Shown piece after piece: positions 63,530-64,000 of a stretch of DNA of 64,000 bases (the first letter of the stretch is position 1; each line of letters starts with the position of its first letter). Made by a program: the position numbers and the translations under genes. Source of the DNA: Dickeya zeae NCPPB 2538 (GTDB lineage Bacteria > Pseudomonadota > Gammaproteobacteria > Enterobacterales > Enterobacteriaceae); contig NZ_CM001977.1 of assembly GCF_000406165.1 (NCBI RefSeq), positions 2,452,493 through 2,516,492 of the forward strand, written 5' to 3'. The notes under the pieces were generated by a model. The model made no database searches. It had not been told where the DNA came from and saw only the letters and a list, made by a program, of their open reading frames with translations.

Positions 63530-63560
63530 ATGAACGGCATGAATCAGGGAATGAAATGCA
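63530..63560 (-). promoter_or_regulatory. Predicted YpdB operator upstream of yhjX
   Basis: On the minus strand TGCATTTCAT (63551-63560) and TGCCGTTCAT (63530-63539) form a direct repeat separated by exactly 11 bp. The E. coli YpdB site at yhjX, as I recall it, is GGCATTTCAT-N11-GGCATTTCAT; matches are 9/10 and 7/10. It ends about 100 bp upstream of the yhjX start codon. Confidence 0.75.
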
Positions 63561-63623
63561 TCCAGAGCGGTATTAATGACAGTAAATCTATCTTCTCATG
63601 TCTGACGTCTGACCTCCTAACCA

Positions 63624-64000
63624 CTACAGACGCATCAGTTGACGGAATTCCCGCACTTTACTGCGACTCACCGGCACCTGAAAATCCAGATCGCTCAGTT
63701 TGAGGATATAGGTATTGTTGAACCAGGGCTCTATCTCGCGGATCTTGCTCAAATTTACGCAATACGAACGGTGGCAGCGAAAGAAGTAGGCCTCCGGCAA
63801 GCGGCTGCAAAACTCGGTAATGTTCATCGACATGACGAACTCATCACGCCGGGTGTACACAAAGGTCAGTTTTTCGTGGGATTCGGCGTAATAGATATCG
63901 TGGATGTTGGTGACGATAATCCGCTTATCTTTGACCAGATTGATGGTCATCGGTGCCGGACGGGTGCTGTCGCTGCTGGGATGAGCCGGTAATTGCTGTT
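63624..64000 (-). CDS. ypdB: LytTR-type response regulator YpdB (5' end outside window)
   Basis: C-terminal 125 residues of a LytTR-family response regulator; the frame stays open through the right edge, so the receiver domain is cut off. The LytTR DNA-binding domain matches E. coli YpdB nearly residue for residue: NLVKDKRIIVTNIHDIYYAE, RRDEFVMSMNITEFCSRLP, FFRCHRSYCVNLSKIREIEP, WFNNTYILKLSDLDF and VPVSRSKVREFRQLMRL. It distinguishes YpdB from BtsR (YehT). The sensor kinase gene ypdA should lie beyond the edge. In E. coli ypdAB and yhjX are far apart; here they are neighbours in the same direction. Confidence 0.92.
   Translation of the reverse strand, partial: QQLPAHPSSDSTRPAPMTINLVKDKRIIVTNIHDIYYAESHEKLTFVYTRRDEFVMSMNITEFCSRLPEAYFFRCHRSYCVNLSKIREIEPWFNNTYILKLSDLDFQVPVSRSKVREFRQLMRL

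Noticed and set aside
1..64000. CRISPR arrays, prophage, transposases, tRNA or rRNA genes
   Set aside because: None seen; the only repeated elements noticed are the two ERIC copies, the chemoreceptor duplication and short inverted repeats.

Overview
The window reads as chromosomal core DNA of a soft-rot enterobacterium, most likely Dickeya (formerly Erwinia chrysanthemi). Nearly every gene has an obvious Escherichia coli orthologue in E. coli-like local order. The Dickeya reading rests on both Sot/Set sugar efflux pumps (the sotB and sotA names come from E. chrysanthemi), an RhlA-type biosurfactant enzyme, and a large chemoreceptor cluster. No CRISPR array, rRNA, tRNA, prophage or transposase was seen.

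Left block (1-16580), equivalent to the E. coli 19-minute region: potG (cut by the window edge), potF, ybjN, rimK, nfsA, divergent grxA, ybjM, a doubtful small ORF, ybjL, the sigma-E-dependent small RNA RybB, deoR, dacC, then an AT-rich inserted rhlA-like gene, gstB, yliI and rimO. sanA follows and begins genes that lie near 48 minutes in E. coli, so a rearrangement junction falls between rimO and sanA.

Middle (16581-36527): yeiB and folE; four tandem same-strand Tar/Tsr-like chemoreceptor genes, two sharing a near-identical 1-kb signalling half and one frameshifted in an A7 tract; an ERIC element with a 70-bp hairpin-rich insert; a possible small-RNA locus; a LysR regulator with the formaldehyde detoxification pair frmA-frmB; a KTSC protein; hcxA; a sugar ABC ATPase-permease pair with no binding protein beside it; and sotB.

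Right block (36596-64000), close to the E. coli lysP-to-rplY order: lysP, yeiE, yeiH, nfo, an unrecognised protein with caspase/CHAT-like His-Gly and Ala-Cys motifs, the fruBKA operon with two Cra operators, setB/sotA, yeiW, efpL, yeiR, mepS, yejABEF, yejG, bcr, rsuA, yecH, radD, a second ERIC element and rplY. At the end a YhjX-type pyruvate-inducible transporter sits beside its presumed response-regulator gene ypdB, with a good match to the YpdB double operator between them.

Themes: envelope maintenance (mepS, dacC, sanA, RybB), uptake of polyamine, lysine, fructose, peptides and sugars, electrophile and nitro-compound defence (nfsA, grxA, gstB, frmAB), and chemotaxis. The most original items are the caspase-like protein, the rhlA insertion, the modular receptor array, the ERIC insert and the YpdB-yhjX pairing.
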